Made by a program: the position numbers and the translations under genes. From JARIHD01 sp035758825 (GTDB taxonomy: Bacteria > Patescibacteriota > Saccharimonadia > Saccharimonadales > UBA4665), in assembly GCA_035758825.1 (NCBI GenBank), contig DASTWA010000002.1:62001-126000 (forward strand): a DNA stretch of 64,000 bases, in the 5' to 3' direction. The notes below the pieces were generated by a model, which saw nothing but the letters and a program-made list of their open reading frames with translations, did not search any database and was not told the origin of the DNA. Below are positions 1 to 8,531 of the stretch, piece by piece; within the stretch, counting starts at the first letter, position 1; every line of letters starts with the position of its first letter.

Positions 1-851
1 ATTTGGCTTTGACCCATAAGCTCGTACATTTTTTTGCGGTCGTAAATAAAACCGTGGTAGTGGATGTAGCCTTCTGCATTGTGCTCTTTGATGAACGCCA
101 GCATCTTGGCCGATTCGGTGCCTTCGCCCACTAAATGCAGCTCAAGGTCTGGAAACTCTTTTTTGAGTTTCACTGTTGCTTCAAGCGTTTCGATAGCACG
201 GCTCCACTGGCCAAAGCGGGTTACGTATACCATCGAATGCTTGTTGGTCGGCCTGGTGGGCAAATCCCTCAGTGTCATCTCAATAATGCCTTTATCTAGG
301 CCGTTACGAAGCATATGTACGTTGCTGTTATATTGCTTCGCGAAATTGTAGAGAATATCCGAAACAGCCGTTACTGCGATAGCGTTCCGGCACTGGCGTT
401 TCATGACATTGCGGATGCCCAGTAGCTTAAAGGCCAGTTTATAAATGGGCGAGCCGTACACATCGGCTGGCGCAGCATAGTCATCGGCAAGATCGTAGAT
501 GAAAGGAAGGTCTTTTGGCACTTCGGTTTCGTTGGTAAAACTTTCCGTAAAAATGATATCGGCGTTAAGGCGCTTAAAAAGTCGCCTAATCTGACTCTTA
601 AAAATCCATCCGTTAATAAATGGCCAAAAATAGGGAAGTCGGCGGGCTGTGTGGACAGTAATGCCTTCGTGCACATATGTTTTGCTGCGCAAGGAGGTAA
701 ATAGATGCTTTAGCATCTCGGACGGTTTGATGTTGTACGGCAAGGCCCACATCATGTAATGCACTTCATGGCCCTGTTCGATCAATGTCTTGGCAATACA
801 GAAGTGACGGGCCGCCATTACGGGTGCGTTGGGGACAATTATAAATTTCAT
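1..851 (-). CDS. Glycosyltransferase, GT4-like, 3' end beyond window
   Basis: The reading frame starts at ATG 851 and stays open to the left edge, so the C-terminus is missing. The visible 283 residues begin with a Rossmann-type strand (MKFIIVPNAPV) and contain GHEVHYMMW near the N-terminus. They then run through a linker into a second domain with VYVTRFGQWSRAIETL and LELHLVGEGTES, which is the GT-B layout of family 4 glycosyltransferases. The likely role is transfer of a sugar from a nucleotide or lipid donor during surface glycan synthesis, at the cytoplasmic face of the membrane. The ATG overlaps the stop of the preceding gene (ATGA), so translation is probably coupled. The donor sugar cannot be predicted, and the catalytic E-x7-E region would lie off the edge. 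Confidence 0.82.
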   Translation of the reverse strand, partial: MKFIIVPNAPVMAARHFCIAKTLIEQGHEVHYMMWALPYNIKPSEMLKHLFTSLRSKTYVHEGITVHTARRLPYFWPFINGWIFKSQIRRLFKRLNADIIFTESFTNETEVPKDLPFIYDLADDYAAPADVYGSPIYKLAFKLLGIRNVMKRQCRNAIAVTAVSDILYNFAKQYNSNVHMLRNGLDKGIIEMTLRDLPTRPTNKHSMVYVTRFGQWSRAIETLEATVKLKKEFPDLELHLVGEGTESAKMLAFIKEHNAEGYIHYHGFIYDRKKMYELMGQSQ

Positions 852-1957
852 GCCGCATACACCTCCGCCTGGCGGGCTGCCAAAACATTCCAGTCATACT
901 CTTCAATAGCCAAGGGCTGGCTGGATTTGCCGATCCATACTTGGATAGCATCAGCCAGCGCTTCGCTGGTAAGGGTTACGACTGAACCGTTGGCACCTTC
1001 GTCGATCAGGTGCTTCGCGGCGTTGGCCGGAGCGTCCACGGTGACTACGGGTGTGCCGCAGGCCAATGCTTCCAGGGCCACAATGCCAAAGCCTTCGCGG
1101 ACAGATGGCAGCACAAATACTTTGGCACGCTTCATGTATGCATATACATCGCTGGCTTCGGCGATTGGCTGCAGCAGCTTAACCCGGCCGGTTAGGCCGA
1201 GCTTCTTTATTTGCCGCGCCAGGTTGGCGCGCTCGATGCCATGACCGATAATTACGCATGTCGCTTTCTTGTCGCGCTTAGCGACCAGCGCAAATGCGTC
1301 TATGAGTTTGTCGACGTTCTTGTCTTTGACCAAACGGCCCACGTACAGCACGTCGCACTGGACGGCGGCCGGCCTGACCTTGCGGATGAGTGCCGTGTCG
1401 ATGCCCGACGCAATGGTATCCACGCGCTTGGTGCGCTGGTGGTAGTCCGCCAAAATCTGCTTGGTCTGGCCCGATGCAGCGGTGATTGCATAGGGGAGGC
1501 GGATGCTGATGCGCTCAATAAAAGATGCGGCATAGCCGGCCTTGCCCATATAGCTGGTCCAGTCCCGGGTGGTTAGGGCTTCGTGCCACGTACCGCGCAG
1601 CTTCTTGCCGCGCAGCACACACACCACCCAAGCTGAAAGAACAGGGAAGAAGGGCATGTGGTCGACGTCCAGAACGTCAAACTTGACCCTAAACAACCTA
1701 AGGGTTGCCAAGCCAAACATAATGCCTTCCTTGATGCTGCGTTTGTCGCCATCGTACATGGGATAATACTTGCTGATAGCGTGCAAATGTACGCCGTTTT
1801 CAACGCGCTCGGCTTCGGGAGTCTTCCACCAGTGCATGGTATAGATGTGCACGTCGTGGCCCCGTGCGGCAAGGCGCGTTGTCAGCTCGAACAAGCGCTT
1901 TTCTTTGCCGCCCTTGTTGTAGGGATAGATGGCATCGCTGACGTAGACTATCTTCAT
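848..1957 (-). CDS. Glycosyltransferase family 4
   Basis: This 369-residue GT-B enzyme starts at ATG 1957; the frame is open further upstream, but MKIVYVSDAIYPYNKGG is the classic GT4 N-terminus with a donor/acceptor glycine loop. The C-terminal domain has DVLYVGRLVKDKNVDKLIDAF, KVFVLPSVREGFGIVALEAL (the EGFGxxxxEA motif with the E-x7-E pair) and ACGTPVVT. It most likely extends a lipid-linked or surface polysaccharide. Its start overlaps the stop of the upstream GT2 gene (ATGA), and its own stop overlaps the next start in the same way. This is therefore a tightly coupled operon. The exact sugar and linkage are unknown. Confidence 0.9.
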   Translation of the reverse strand: MKIVYVSDAIYPYNKGGKEKRLFELTTRLAARGHDVHIYTMHWWKTPEAERVENGVHLHAISKYYPMYDGDKRSIKEGIMFGLATLRLFRVKFDVLDVDHMPFFPVLSAWVVCVLRGKKLRGTWHEALTTRDWTSYMGKAGYAASFIERISIRLPYAITAASGQTKQILADYHQRTKRVDTIASGIDTALIRKVRPAAVQCDVLYVGRLVKDKNVDKLIDAFALVAKRDKKATCVIIGHGIERANLARQIKKLGLTGRVKLLQPIAEASDVYAYMKRAKVFVLPSVREGFGIVALEALACGTPVVTVDAPANAAKHLIDEGANGSVVTLTSEALADAIQVWIGKSSQPLAIEEYDWNVLAARQAEVYAA

Positions 1958-2709
1958 GCCAGGTCTTCCTTGGTTGGCACCAGCACGGGGGCTATGTTTT
2001 GCGGACGCCACGACAGGTTCCTTATGAACATCTTTAAGATCCGCAGCCCGTCTTTGAGCGGGTGCAGGTTGGTTTCGCCGGCGCGCTGCAAGTAGCTGAT
2101 CGGCACGGAGGTGATCCGGTGGTTCATGCGCGCCATTTTGGTGATCATCTCCATCTCGATAGCAAAGCCGTCCGACACCAGGTGCGGATGCAGGCTGTCG
2201 ATCACTTCTTTTTTCCACGCAAAATAACCCGTCAGGACGTCGGTTACATTTGCGCGGTACACGTACCGCACCAGATGGGTAAAGATCCAGTTGCCAGCCA
2301 GATTAAATTTGGGCATGGAGTCGCCATGGATATGGCCGCCCATGCGGGAGCCGATGACGACGTCGCTAAATCCGGCACGCAGTGGTTCTAGCATGCGGAG
2401 TATTTCGCTTGGTGCATAGGTGTCGTCGCCGTCAAGCATAACCACGTAGTCGACGTCGTCGGGTATAGATCGGAACCCGGTCCGCATGGCATTGCCTTTG
2501 CCTTTTTGGCTCTCGTGAATAACGGTAGCCCCGGCTTGGCGGGCGGCCTCGGCGGTATTATCGCTCGAATTATTGTCTACGACGTAAATGGCAATATCGT
2601 ATAGGTCACGGGTCAGGCGGTCGTGCGGGAATTTGCTGATAACGTTCGCTATCCCTTCGGCCTCGTTGTAGCAGGGGATAATGACGGCGATTTTTCTGAG
2701 GCGGTTCAC
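1954..2709 (-). CDS. Glycosyltransferase family 2 (dolichol-phosphate mannosyltransferase-like)
   Basis: A 251-residue GT-A enzyme. IAVIIPCYNEAEGIANVI starts the fold, DIAIYVVDNNSSDNT follows, and VVMLDGDDTYAP carries the DxD-type metal/nucleotide site. KGKGNAMRTGF and VIGSRMGG are typical of the DPM1/GtrB branch that loads sugars onto polyprenyl phosphate. No C-terminal multi-spanning region is visible, so it is a soluble or peripheral enzyme. It lies between the DUF1616-like membrane protein and the GT4 gene, with 4-nt overlaps on both sides. This suggests it charges the lipid carrier used by the neighbouring transferases, which is an inference from context. Confidence 0.9.
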   Translation of the reverse strand: MNRLRKIAVIIPCYNEAEGIANVISKFPHDRLTRDLYDIAIYVVDNNSSDNTAEAARQAGATVIHESQKGKGNAMRTGFRSIPDDVDYVVMLDGDDTYAPSEILRMLEPLRAGFSDVVIGSRMGGHIHGDSMPKFNLAGNWIFTHLVRYVYRANVTDVLTGYFAWKKEVIDSLHPHLVSDGFAIEMEMITKMARMNHRITSVPISYLQRAGETNLHPLKDGLRILKMFIRNLSWRPQNIAPVLVPTKEDLA

Positions 2710-3230
2710 GGTTGTCCTTCCTTTGCCACCCAGTAATAAATTGCTTGTTGCTGCTTGCTTGGTGCGTCCTGCCCAAAGGCAATACCGTCGTAGATAACGG
2801 TTACTACGATTCTGCTTTTTGCCCCTTGGTTGGTTAATTGAACAGGTACATCAAGTCTCTTGGATTTGTCTTGGCCGAGGGTAAAGATACCTCGAGCCAA
2901 TTCTTGACTGGCTTTGCCGGCTTCGGCCTCCTGGGTAACGACGTAGGTGTACGTAGTCGTACGGTACTCCAGGTTGCGGACGATAAAGCGGACGGCCTGT
3001 TGCTGGCCTGACTGATATGTACGGGGCAGCTTGGTATGCTCGGTAAAATACAGCTCGGTCAAACGCTCGGGACGGGGTATGAGCTTCCAGTCGTACAGTT
3101 GGTCGTAGATGGCATGGCGCCCCGCATAGGCACCGACGGCAAGCACAAGCATGATGCCAACAAAAAAGTAGACACCGTACTGCCGGTATCTACTTTGCTG
3201 GGTGGTGGTGGGTCGCTGCTCTTTTGCCAT
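2706..3230 (-). CDS. DUF1616-like single-pass membrane protein
   Basis: A 174-residue protein with a short basic cytosolic N-terminus, one transmembrane segment at about residues 18-38 and an extracytoplasmic beta-rich domain. The domain contains AVRFIVRNLEYRTTTYTYVV, resembling the DUF1616 pattern of a 'V-x-N-x-E' strand followed by Y-T-V-V. DUF1616 proteins are often found with polysaccharide glycosyltransferases, as here. It is the first gene of the operon; its stop overlaps the GT2 start. A perfect hairpin abuts its start codon. Function is unknown; the family match is by eye and moderate. Confidence 0.6.
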   Translation of the reverse strand: MAKEQRPTTTQQSRYRQYGVYFFVGIMLVLAVGAYAGRHAIYDQLYDWKLIPRPERLTELYFTEHTKLPRTYQSGQQQAVRFIVRNLEYRTTTYTYVVTQEAEAGKASQELARGIFTLGQDKSKRLDVPVQLTNQGAKSRIVVTVIYDGIAFGQDAPSKQQQAIYYWVAKEGQP

Positions 3231-3253
3231 GTGTTCTTACGATCAAAGAACAC
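3231..3253 (-). promoter_or_regulatory. Hairpin directly upstream of the glycosyltransferase operon start
   Basis: A perfect 8-bp inverted repeat (GTGTTCTT / AAGAACAC, 7-nt loop) ends immediately before the ATG at 3230. In mRNA it would form a stem touching the start codon. It could control ribosome access, or act as DNA operator half-sites. No Shine-Dalgarno sequence is visible here. Confidence 0.45.
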
Positions 3254-3304
3254 CTTACACATCCGCCCGTACCCTAAAACGCCAATCACGTTTTCTTAGT
3301 ACCA

Positions 3305-3334
3305 TTTATATCATAAGTTGGACTAATTGTACAA
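3305..3334 (-). promoter_or_regulatory. Candidate sigma-70 promoter of the glycosyltransferase operon
   Basis: On the minus strand TTGTAC (3334-3329) and TATAAA (3310-3305) are separated by 18 nt. The inferred transcription start near 3298 gives a leader of roughly 68 nt that contains the start-abutting hairpin. This is unlike the leaderless pattern seen at many other genes in the window. Confidence 0.45.
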
Positions 3335-3337
3335 TTT

Positions 3338-3371
3338 AAAATAGGCCACTGTTTGACAGCGGCCTATTTTT
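3338..3371. terminator. Bidirectional intrinsic terminator
   Basis: AAATAGGCC and GGCCTATTT form a 9-bp stem around a 14-nt loop, with T-rich tracts on both strands. It ends the aquaporin transcript on the minus strand and would also stop any plus-strand readthrough. Confidence 0.75.
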
Positions 3372-3387
3372 GAGTTTGTCAGAAGTG

Positions 3388-4047
3388 TTACTTCTTCTTT
3401 GAAGTAGCTTTCTCGACAAGTTCGCTGGTCGGGGCGAAAAGCAGGCTGTACAGGTTGAAGCCGATGATCGCACCCAGCACCGGACCAAGCACGTGGGTGG
3501 TCCATACCCATGATTTTACGCCGAGGGCGACTGCCGGGTTTACGATGCCGCCAGCACCGGCCGACGATACCAATACACCCAAAAGCAGTGCCATGCCGAC
3601 CACAGCGGCAGCCTTGCCGCCTTCGAGCTTATGAAAGACAGCGGTTGCGAAACCAAGCGCAAAAATAAACGCGCCGGTGGCTTCGGCAACCAGAATGCGG
3701 CCCTCGAAGGTCGTTGGAACATTTGACCAGTCCTGGTTGATGAAGTAGGTGAACAGCTGGTAAGCCGCAAGCGCGCCAAGAAGCTGGGCGGCGACATAGA
3801 CGATTGCCGGCAACGTCTTGACCCGCCGGATTGACCATAACCCCAAAGTGATTACTGGGTTGAAGTGCGCCCCCGAGATCGCACCAAATACCAGTGTACC
3901 TGCGGCTACAGCCAGACCAGCGGCGATTGAAACAAAATATGGGATGCCGATTGTTGACTTACTGACCGCCAGAATAGTCAGCGTCAGGATACCGGTACCC
4001 AAAAACTCCGCCATGATCATGGCGATTTTCTTTCTTGATAGAGACAT
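3388..4047 (-). CDS. MIP-family aquaporin/glyceroporin
   Basis: A 219-residue channel with about six membrane spans. ATG 4047 is chosen because GGAGGG lies just upstream; a longer frame to 4074 lacks this. The first half carries SGAHFNPVITLG (NPV at residues 63-65) and the second carries GGIVNPAVALG. These are the two pore-lining NPA-type boxes of water/glycerol channels. Oddity: in most aquaporins the second NPA is followed by the Arg of the aromatic/arginine filter, but here the next residue is Val. The pore should therefore be wider or differently selective. It is a single gene with its own terminator. The likely role is osmotic water or small-solute flux across the cell membrane. Confidence 0.88.
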   Translation of the reverse strand: MSLSRKKIAMIMAEFLGTGILTLTILAVSKSTIGIPYFVSIAAGLAVAAGTLVFGAISGAHFNPVITLGLWSIRRVKTLPAIVYVAAQLLGALAAYQLFTYFINQDWSNVPTTFEGRILVAEATGAFIFALGFATAVFHKLEGGKAAAVVGMALLLGVLVSSAGAGGIVNPAVALGVKSWVWTTHVLGPVLGAIIGFNLYSLLFAPTSELVEKATSKKK

Positions 4048-4076
4048 AGACCCTCCGTAAGTGTTTACTATCAAAA

Positions 4077-4091
4077 GCGTAACAGTTACGC
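4077..4091. promoter_or_regulatory. Palindromic candidate operator upstream of the aquaporin gene
   Basis: GCGTAAC-A-GTTACGC is a perfect palindrome with 7-bp arms centred on 4084, about 30 bp before the aquaporin ATG. A -10-like GATAGT lies downstream at 4072-4067 on the minus strand. The placement near a -35 position suggests a regulator site, but no regulator is known. Confidence 0.35.
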
Positions 4092-4138
4092 TGGGTTTTG
4101 TAAACCACCTCTGTCAATCTGAGAAATAGCCCAAGTGC

Positions 4139-6853
4139 CTAGCGACTGTACCCTTGCTGTTCTAGCACAGTTGCGACCAAGACTCGGACAGGGTCCATGA
4201 CGACCCCCGGAAAGTCGTGGTGCATACCGACGGCCGCGTTCGCTTCGCGGTGGCCTTTTACCATTTTGTCGAGGATAGGTTGGAAGGGCTTGCCTTTTTG
4301 GACGTGGCCGCCTTCGATGAGATTATGTGCGGCCCAATACGCGATAGCCTCGTATTGCAGGGCATTGACATCCGACTGGTCAGTGGCGGATACCTCTACG
4401 CCATATGATTGGGCGTTGTAATTTATCCCCCTAAAATCCTTTGTATGAAAGACGTAGTCTCCGGTGAGCCAGTAGGTTTGCCCCCGGTCGTTGATGTTGT
4501 ACTGGACGCCCAGCTGTCCGGCATGGTGCATGCTGCCGGCAAACGCGAACCCATCATAGCCGGTAGCTGCCGAACGGGTAGCAGTAAAGTGCACAATAAA
4601 GTAGTTGACGTCGGCTAGCGACTTTGGCGCCCCCAGCCCGGTAACCTCGCCGCGGAAGTACGGATACGCCCGCCGCACGCGACCGCGCACATCACGCATA
4701 TTCTGCTTGAACTCCTCATAGCCGCCGGCAGACAGCTTGGCATGGGCTTCGTTAAGCTCACGCTCAATGACGCGTATACGCTGTTCTTGGGTAAGCCGCT
4801 TGCTGCGGGCTTCTTTGCCGTTGGCTGGATTGTTGTCGGCGTCAATAAATGACTTGCCGGAGGTATTGGGGATTAGGGGACTTTGGACTTCCGAATAGCG
4901 TTTAGGATCGATCCTTATGGGGCCGGCAATGGACTTGGGCACGACTACCGCCTCCTGCCCATCCAAAATCTGCACCAAGCGCACCAGGCCTAGGGAATCC
5001 ACAAAGCGCAAAACTTTTTCTTTGTACCGGGGATCGGTGGCATACGACATGGCGCCTTTTTGGCCCATAGCGGTTACGATGGCTCCGTTGCTGTCCAGCT
5101 CGTTAAGAAGCCCGTCAAGGTATTTGCCGGGGTCTTCCGGGTGGCGGCGGGCATCCGAGTACCAGGTGGCTTCGTTTATTTTGTGGACGTGATCTGTGAG
5201 GCTGCTGGCAAGCGAATCATACACCCTGAAGGGCGCTTTGACCCGGATGTCGCGGCCGGCAACATGTTCGACCGTTTCGACCTGTACGACTTGACCGCGC
5301 CAGTCCGAACCGGTCTTCATGCCAAAATAATTATTGTAGCGGCGAGCCAATTCTGACCGCCCCCAGCCCGTCTCGTGGATTGCCTGGGCAATTGTTACGG
5401 GCAAACATATGTCCCGGGCGTCAGTGCCACGCCGCATAACCACGATCGCTTCGGCAAAACGCTTAAGAAAAGCCTTCTGGGCGGCACTGGCCTCAAGAGC
5501 ATCGATGTAGGCGTTAGCATTAGGCAACACCGAACCGGCGTCTTTCTGCTCTGGCGTCGGCCGGGTCCCGGGGTCTGGGACATTGGCCGGCTTGTTGTGC
5601 TCGGCAGGGTCATAGGCGCCGGCATTGCCCTGAATGATCTCTTTTGGTTCAATCCCCTCGCTCTCCATGTCGTCGGTCACCTGCAGCGGGGCGTAGACGT
5701 GGTCACCCTTTCCGATCGTGGCCGAGCTTAAGGTTGCCTTGTTGGCAAGGAGGATTTTGCCGAGCAGGGCGGCGGCTTTCTGCGGATTTGGTTCACCCTT
5801 GACGAGCTCGCCAAGGCTGTCGACCTTTAGTTCCTGCAGGACAAGCGACGTGTCCGGCTTGTCGGCGACCCACACCACCGAAGCCTCGGGCAAGGGCGTG
5901 GCGTCTCCTTTGGGAAGATTGGGATTAAACTTGCGGATCAGGCTTGGGTTTACCAGATAGCGCTGGGCCAAGCTCATAATCGTATCACCTTCGGCGGTCT
6001 CTACCTGTCCGGCAGCCAACGGGGCAGGGACCGAAACACAAAAACGGCCGACAACCCGAATCGTGTCGCGGATATGGCCATCGCTTTGAGTGGCCATCTC
6101 TACTGGATCGCCCTTGTCGCCGTGAGCGTCGACTGGAACTGCCCGTACGTTGGCCGCAGCCAACCGGTCTCCGGATATCAGGTAGCCCCGCTCATCCGAA
6201 AGGTCTGTGGCAACCTCTGACCATTGGCGGCCATCACTAAAAGGCGTCAGCATATCGAGCACCTTGCGAGCTTCGTCGCCAAGGCCGCCATTGGAACCTA
6301 CTTTTATTAACGCGTGGCGTACGTCAGTACATGCATCCCTGTTGCCGGCTGTTATGCCATCACTGACCGCCAAGTAGGAACCACCGGCCCCCATCAGGGC
6401 CACAAAGGCAACGGTCGCCCGGGCGCGGACAGCAAACCGGCTGCGCGACAACTCGGAACGGCTCAATGGCGGCGCAACCGAGGTTATCGGCGAGTCCGGC
6501 GGGCGCAACGGCGGTTGCCAGCCAAGCGGCCCGACAGGACGGTAAGGCTGTGAGACACCTGTCGGTGCAGTCATCAGACGGGATGGCGCAGCCGCAGGCG
6601 GAGCTTGCAAAGGGCGCTGCTGCATACGCTGGCTGGGCGGCAGCCAGCCAGAAGGGCGTGTTGGGATACGGGTCTGGACGTACGCCTCATCCAGGCCATT
6701 TGCTTCGCTATGCGTCAGGGCTTTTGGCATTGGCTGGACCGAAGCTGGAACGGGTTCTGCGCCACTAACTTGTTGGTTATACACCTCAAGAAGCCGGATG
6801 GCCGCATCTACCAACACCCTGGGATCGCCTGATTCTGCAATTGACTCTGACAT
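4139..6853 (-). CDS. Bifunctional autolysin: glucosaminidase plus amidase_2, LysM-like
   Basis: A 904-residue protein starting at ATG 6853 (MSESIAESGDPRVLVDAA). A proline-rich cytosolic N-terminus (to about residue 145) precedes one membrane span near 145-175. A LysM-like stretch near 300-335 (AEGDTIMSLAQRYLVNPSLI) follows. Next comes a FlgJ/LytG-type glucosaminidase domain (about 460-640) with IAQAIHETGWGRSELARRYN, whose Glu is the expected catalytic acid, and NNYFGMK. The C-terminal 200 residues are an N-acetylmuramoyl-L-alanine amidase_2/PGRP domain: VNYFIVHFTATR, GVQYNINDRGQTYWL, YGVEVSATD and MVKGHREAN, with His residues fitting zinc ligands. It would cut both glycan strands and stem peptides at the outer membrane face, serving growth, division or attack on a neighbour's wall. 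Confidence 0.85.
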   Translation of the reverse strand: MSESIAESGDPRVLVDAAIRLLEVYNQQVSGAEPVPASVQPMPKALTHSEANGLDEAYVQTRIPTRPSGWLPPSQRMQQRPLQAPPAAAPSRLMTAPTGVSQPYRPVGPLGWQPPLRPPDSPITSVAPPLSRSELSRSRFAVRARATVAFVALMGAGGSYLAVSDGITAGNRDACTDVRHALIKVGSNGGLGDEARKVLDMLTPFSDGRQWSEVATDLSDERGYLISGDRLAAANVRAVPVDAHGDKGDPVEMATQSDGHIRDTIRVVGRFCVSVPAPLAAGQVETAEGDTIMSLAQRYLVNPSLIRKFNPNLPKGDATPLPEASVVWVADKPDTSLVLQELKVDSLGELVKGEPNPQKAAALLGKILLANKATLSSATIGKGDHVYAPLQVTDDMESEGIEPKEIIQGNAGAYDPAEHNKPANVPDPGTRPTPEQKDAGSVLPNANAYIDALEASAAQKAFLKRFAEAIVVMRRGTDARDICLPVTIAQAIHETGWGRSELARRYNNYFGMKTGSDWRGQVVQVETVEHVAGRDIRVKAPFRVYDSLASSLTDHVHKINEATWYSDARRHPEDPGKYLDGLLNELDSNGAIVTAMGQKGAMSYATDPRYKEKVLRFVDSLGLVRLVQILDGQEAVVVPKSIAGPIRIDPKRYSEVQSPLIPNTSGKSFIDADNNPANGKEARSKRLTQEQRIRVIERELNEAHAKLSAGGYEEFKQNMRDVRGRVRRAYPYFRGEVTGLGAPKSLADVNYFIVHFTATRSAATGYDGFAFAGSMHHAGQLGVQYNINDRGQTYWLTGDYVFHTKDFRGINYNAQSYGVEVSATDQSDVNALQYEAIAYWAAHNLIEGGHVQKGKPFQPILDKMVKGHREANAAVGMHHDFPGVVMDPVRVLVATVLEQQGYSR

Positions 6854-6958
6854 GATAAAAAAGGTTAAAACAATACTAGCTGCCGCACGCGGCAACTAGT
6901 TTGCATATACCTTAAAAGACTCTTGTATGTCAGTCAATATAGTTTTTGAAAATAGCCG

Positions 6959-8527
6959 CTAAAGATCGTTGCCCGTGTAGGACAGATTGAAGCTCTTATT
7001 GATGAGAGGGAAGTCGGGAACGACCATGCCTTGACCAGCATAGCCGACGACTTGCCAGTTGATAAAAGATGGATCACGGACCATGACCCGGCTAATGGAG
7101 CCCTCAGCATCGGTCATTACAACGTGGACTATCTCGCCACGCCAGCCTTCTACACATCCGACGGCGACGGCATTCTTTTTGAGACGCTCAGGGAGTTCTA
7201 CGGCAATTGCGCCAGAAGGTATTTTGGCAATCGCGGCCTGGATAACCGCCACCGAGGCCTTAACCTCGTCTATGCGCACATGGAAACGGGCGTACACGTC
7301 ACCAGTCTCCTGGACGGCCACAGCTTGCTTGGGCAGCTTGCCATAGGCTGCATACGGATGCTCGGCCCGCGCATCGCGTCCGATACCGACCGCACGGGCC
7401 GGGACGCCGACCGCGCCAAAGTCGCGCACAACGCCAAAGGCCAGGGGGCCAGTGCCGCGCAACCGATTGTTCAAAGTTGCATTATCGTCGGCAACCGAGA
7501 TGACTTCCAGGAAATCCTTGAGAATAACCGCCAGATCGGCTGAAAGGCTAGTAAGTTGCTCCTTCGAGAGGTCCTTTTGCACGCCGCCCACGGTATTCAC
7601 ACCACGCAAAAACCTGCTGCCGGTGAGACGCTCATTGATACGCATGATCATCTCGCGCAGTCGGGCGCCATTGGCGCCGCCAAAGTTAAAGCCAGTGTCG
7701 AGCATAATGAAGCCGATATCGCCGATGTGGGCAGCAAGTCGTTCAAGCTCGGCGTAAATGGTGCGCAGGTATTGGGCGCGCTCCGGAACCTTGACGCCAG
7801 CAAGCTGCTCGACGGCCATGCAAAAAGCCATGGAATGCGATAACGAACTGTCGCCAGAAATTTTTTCTGAGAGGCGTACCTGGTCAGCCAAGGCCAAACG
7901 TTCAAACAGCTTTTCAGTTCCCTTGTGTACGAATCCCAGCCGGCCTTCGAGCAGCATAATGGATTCACCGGCCAGATTGAACCTAAAGTGGCCTGGCTCA
8001 ATAATTCCGGCATGGATGGGGCCGACGGGGAGTTCATAGACCCCTTCGCCGTCAACGTGCTGAAACTCGTATGGCGTACCCTTGGCCTTGGCCGGACGCT
8101 TATCAAAATCGAAGTCTTTGCGTAAAGGATGCGTGTCTTCCGGCCAATTCTCGTGCAGAATCATGGCGCGGCTATCAGTATTGCCGGCCGGCTTTAAGCC
8201 AAAGAAGCTCCTGATTTTTCGTTCATAGCCAACCGCCCCGACAGTAATCGAGGATATCGAGGGGAACTCGGCGGTCTTTTCGCCGACGCGTACGAACGGT
8301 ACGATAAATATGTTGTCCGTAGGGACGCCGAAGACGTACCACACCTTAAAACAGCCGTCCGTCTTTCGTTCATCGGTCGCGTCTATAAGTTTTAGCGACA
8401 GGCCTTTGCCCAGGTAGCCCTCGGCTAAAGCAGCGATTGCCTGGGCAGGCACTTCAAAGGTAACTACACGGTCACTTTTATATTCGACTGTGGTATTTTT
8501 TGGCAAAAATTCTTGATACTTTTTCAT
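6959..8527 (-). CDS. hyfG: Group 4 hydrogenase/complex I-like large subunit lacking NiFe ligands
   Basis: A 522-residue fusion of a NuoC-like N-terminal domain (about 1-140) and a NuoD/HycE-like large-subunit domain. PVGPIHAGIIEPGHF (about 168-181) is the group 4 hallmark. The first catalytic box reads K222-I-S-G-D-S-S-L-S-H231, so both Cys of the RxCGxCxxxH motif are Ser (224, 227) while the His is kept. The second box at the extreme C-terminus has Ser516 and Gly519 where hydrogenases have the DPCxxC pair, and the protein ends three residues later with no maturation peptide. It therefore cannot bind a normal NiFe centre. It is the last gene of a six-gene operon matching the order of the M. 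tuberculosis Rv0082-Rv0087 cluster (recalled, not searched). Confidence 0.88.
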   Translation of the reverse strand: MKKYQEFLPKNTTVEYKSDRVVTFEVPAQAIAALAEGYLGKGLSLKLIDATDERKTDGCFKVWYVFGVPTDNIFIVPFVRVGEKTAEFPSISSITVGAVGYERKIRSFFGLKPAGNTDSRAMILHENWPEDTHPLRKDFDFDKRPAKAKGTPYEFQHVDGEGVYELPVGPIHAGIIEPGHFRFNLAGESIMLLEGRLGFVHKGTEKLFERLALADQVRLSEKISGDSSLSHSMAFCMAVEQLAGVKVPERAQYLRTIYAELERLAAHIGDIGFIMLDTGFNFGGANGARLREMIMRINERLTGSRFLRGVNTVGGVQKDLSKEQLTSLSADLAVILKDFLEVISVADDNATLNNRLRGTGPLAFGVVRDFGAVGVPARAVGIGRDARAEHPYAAYGKLPKQAVAVQETGDVYARFHVRIDEVKASVAVIQAAIAKIPSGAIAVELPERLKKNAVAVGCVEGWRGEIVHVVMTDAEGSISRVMVRDPSFINWQVVGYAGQGMVVPDFPLINKSFNLSYTGNDL

Positions 8528-8531
8528 GGCT

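Noticed and set aside
766..2095. Several long frames on the opposite strand or other frames of the left-end glycosyltransferase genes
   Set aside because: They overlap recognised GT4/GT2 genes completely, have no family features and follow the codon pattern of the real frame.
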